A stretch of DNA of 64,000 nt from contig NZ_CP054212.1 in assembly GCF_013285385.1 (NCBI RefSeq), forward strand, positions 2,852,001 to 2,916,000. Reading direction: 5' to 3'. Positions 63,266 to 64,000 of this stretch are shown one piece after another. Within the stretch, counting starts at the first letter, position 1. Every line of letters starts with the position of its first letter. Both the position numbers and the translations under genes were made by a program. The notes under the pieces were generated by a model, which was given only the letters and a program-made list of their open reading frames with translations, was not told the DNA's origin and searched no databases. Origin of the DNA: Paramixta manurensis (GTDB lineage: Bacteria; Pseudomonadota; Gammaproteobacteria; Enterobacterales; Enterobacteriaceae).

Positions 63266-64000
63266 GCCGCGCGTTGCGCGTATGGCCGCAGACGCTGGTT
63301 TCACGGCTGCTGCTGATTTTGTTGTTAGGGTTACTGCTGGCGAATGGTTTGACGCTCGGTTTGCTGATGACCGAGCGTACACAAAGCGCGAAAGCCATGA
63401 TGCTCGGTAACCTGGAGTATGACGTCGCCACCAGCGTCGCGATCCTCGATCACTTACCCGCCGCCGAACGTCCGGCCTGGACCACACGCCTCGATCGCCC
63501 GAACTATCACTATTTACTCAATCAAGGGATGACCGGCGGCGAGCCAATGGATAAACACCAACAAGAAACCGCGCGTTCGCTAACTGCCGCGCTGGGAGCG
63601 CGGTATCCGCTGAAAATAAATACCCTTCCTGACAGCGAAGGGCATCTACAGGCGCATCTTCAGCTTAGCGACGGCAGCCCGCTCACGCTCGACTTAACGC
63701 CACGGATTATGCCGTTTGCCCGTTGGTTGCCGATTGTGCTGGCCGGTCAGTTTATTTTATTGCTCTGCTGCACTTGGTTTGCAGTACGCAATGCGGTGCG
63801 TCCGCTGACCGCGCTCACCCGTGCGGCGGAATCACTGCATCCGAACACCACCAGCGCCGTGCGTATGCCAGAAGATGGGCCGCTTGAAGTCCGTAATGCC
63901 GCCAGAGCGTTTAATGCGATGCAAGATCGCATTGCCGCCTACCTAAAAGAGCGGATGCATATCTTGGCGGCCATTTCTCACGACCTGCAAACGCCAATTA
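63262..64000 (+). CDS. sensor histidine kinase, 3' part outside the window
   Basis: Begins at a GTG overlapping the response-regulator stop (GTGA) and is open to the window end (246 codons). One membrane helix near residues 18-36 (LLLILLLGLLLANGLTLGLL), a periplasmic sensor of ~110 residues, a second helix (WLPIVLAGQFILLLCCTWFA) and a HAMP domain lead into the H-box start (HILAAISHDLQTPI), where the phospho-accepting His is visible. The catalytic ATPase domain is missing only because the window ends. Confidence 0.9.
   Translation, partial: MSRALRVWPQTLVSRLLLILLLGLLLANGLTLGLLMTERTQSAKAMMLGNLEYDVATSVAILDHLPAAERPAWTTRLDRPNYHYLLNQGMTGGEPMDKHQQETARSLTAALGARYPLKINTLPDSEGHLQAHLQLSDGSPLTLDLTPRIMPFARWLPIVLAGQFILLLCCTWFAVRNAVRPLTALTRAAESLHPNTTSAVRMPEDGPLEVRNAARAFNAMQDRIAAYLKERMHILAAISHDLQTPI

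Noticed and set aside
1..64000. CRISPR arrays, insertion sequences, prophage genes, rRNA
   Set aside because: No regularly spaced repeats, transposase or phage structural genes (other than T6SS homologues) and no rRNA sequence were seen.

Overview
The window reads as a chromosomal segment of a member of the Enterobacterales, most likely Erwiniaceae or Enterobacteriaceae. The evidence is a tRNA-Asn that matches the enterobacterial sequence I know, a close FhuE homologue, a DeoD-type phosphorylase, a TPP-riboswitch tenA-thiZXY operon, and the gene order of an enterobacterial type VI secretion system (T6SS). I cannot name the species from sequence alone.

Region 1 (about 0.2-29.7 kb, all minus strand) is a complete T6SS locus. 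Reading with transcription the order is tssB, tssC, tssK, tssL, an OmpA-like protein, hcp (tssD), clpV (tssH), a cassette region, vgrG (tssI), a large putative effector with a lipoprotein partner, PAAR, an unknown membrane protein, tssM, tssA, tssF, tssG, tssJ, tssE and vasL. All 13 core components are present. The AT-rich cargo region (11.6-20.3 kb) is the most unusual part. Between clpV and vgrG lie two copies of a small hydrophobic putative toxin that share a near-identical first 63 residues and then diverge. Each is followed by short membrane proteins that look like immunity proteins. The cassettes are separated by a scar in which the first 23 codons of a vgrG are joined to the last 26 codons of a clpV. 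A third toxin survives only as its 3' end, one immunity copy is frameshifted in a homopolymer and another carries a nonsense codon. Beyond vgrG, a 742-residue putative effector is coupled to a SUMF1-fold lipoprotein and followed by an orphan 3' fragment of a second such lipoprotein. I read the region as an effector/immunity array built by repeated cassette exchange.

Region 2 (30-34.5 kb) holds a truncated ester-cyclase-like remnant, an SDR oxidoreductase, a Crp/Fnr-type regulator with an apparent A9 frameshift, and a two-gene unit of a DeoD-like protein and an NCS1 permease. The DeoD-like protein lacks the catalytic Asp and Arg of its family.

Region 3 (34.5-45.4 kb) looks like a catabolic locus for an unidentified organic acid. 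It has a 3-hydroxyacid-dehydrogenase-like enzyme, an MFS transporter, a MaoC hydratase, a solute-binding-fold protein without a signal peptide, two tandem class III CoA transferases, a FadR-type GntR regulator with a matching palindrome upstream of the CoA-transferase operon, a CynX/NimT-type MFS transporter, an AraC regulator and a nucleoside hydrolase.

Region 4 (45.5-50.7 kb) has a VirK/YbjX protein, a sugar-lactone oxidase with a GT8 glycosyltransferase, tRNA-Asn with a strong promoter and terminator, then a GNAT acetyltransferase and a LysE exporter among short inverted-repeat elements. Region 5 (50.9-55.2 kb) is an amidohydrolase with a TauABC-like importer. Region 6 (55.3-64 kb) has fhuE with a likely Fur site, an LLM flavin oxidoreductase, the riboswitch-controlled thiamine-pyrimidine salvage operon, and an OmpR-type two-component pair whose kinase runs off the window end.
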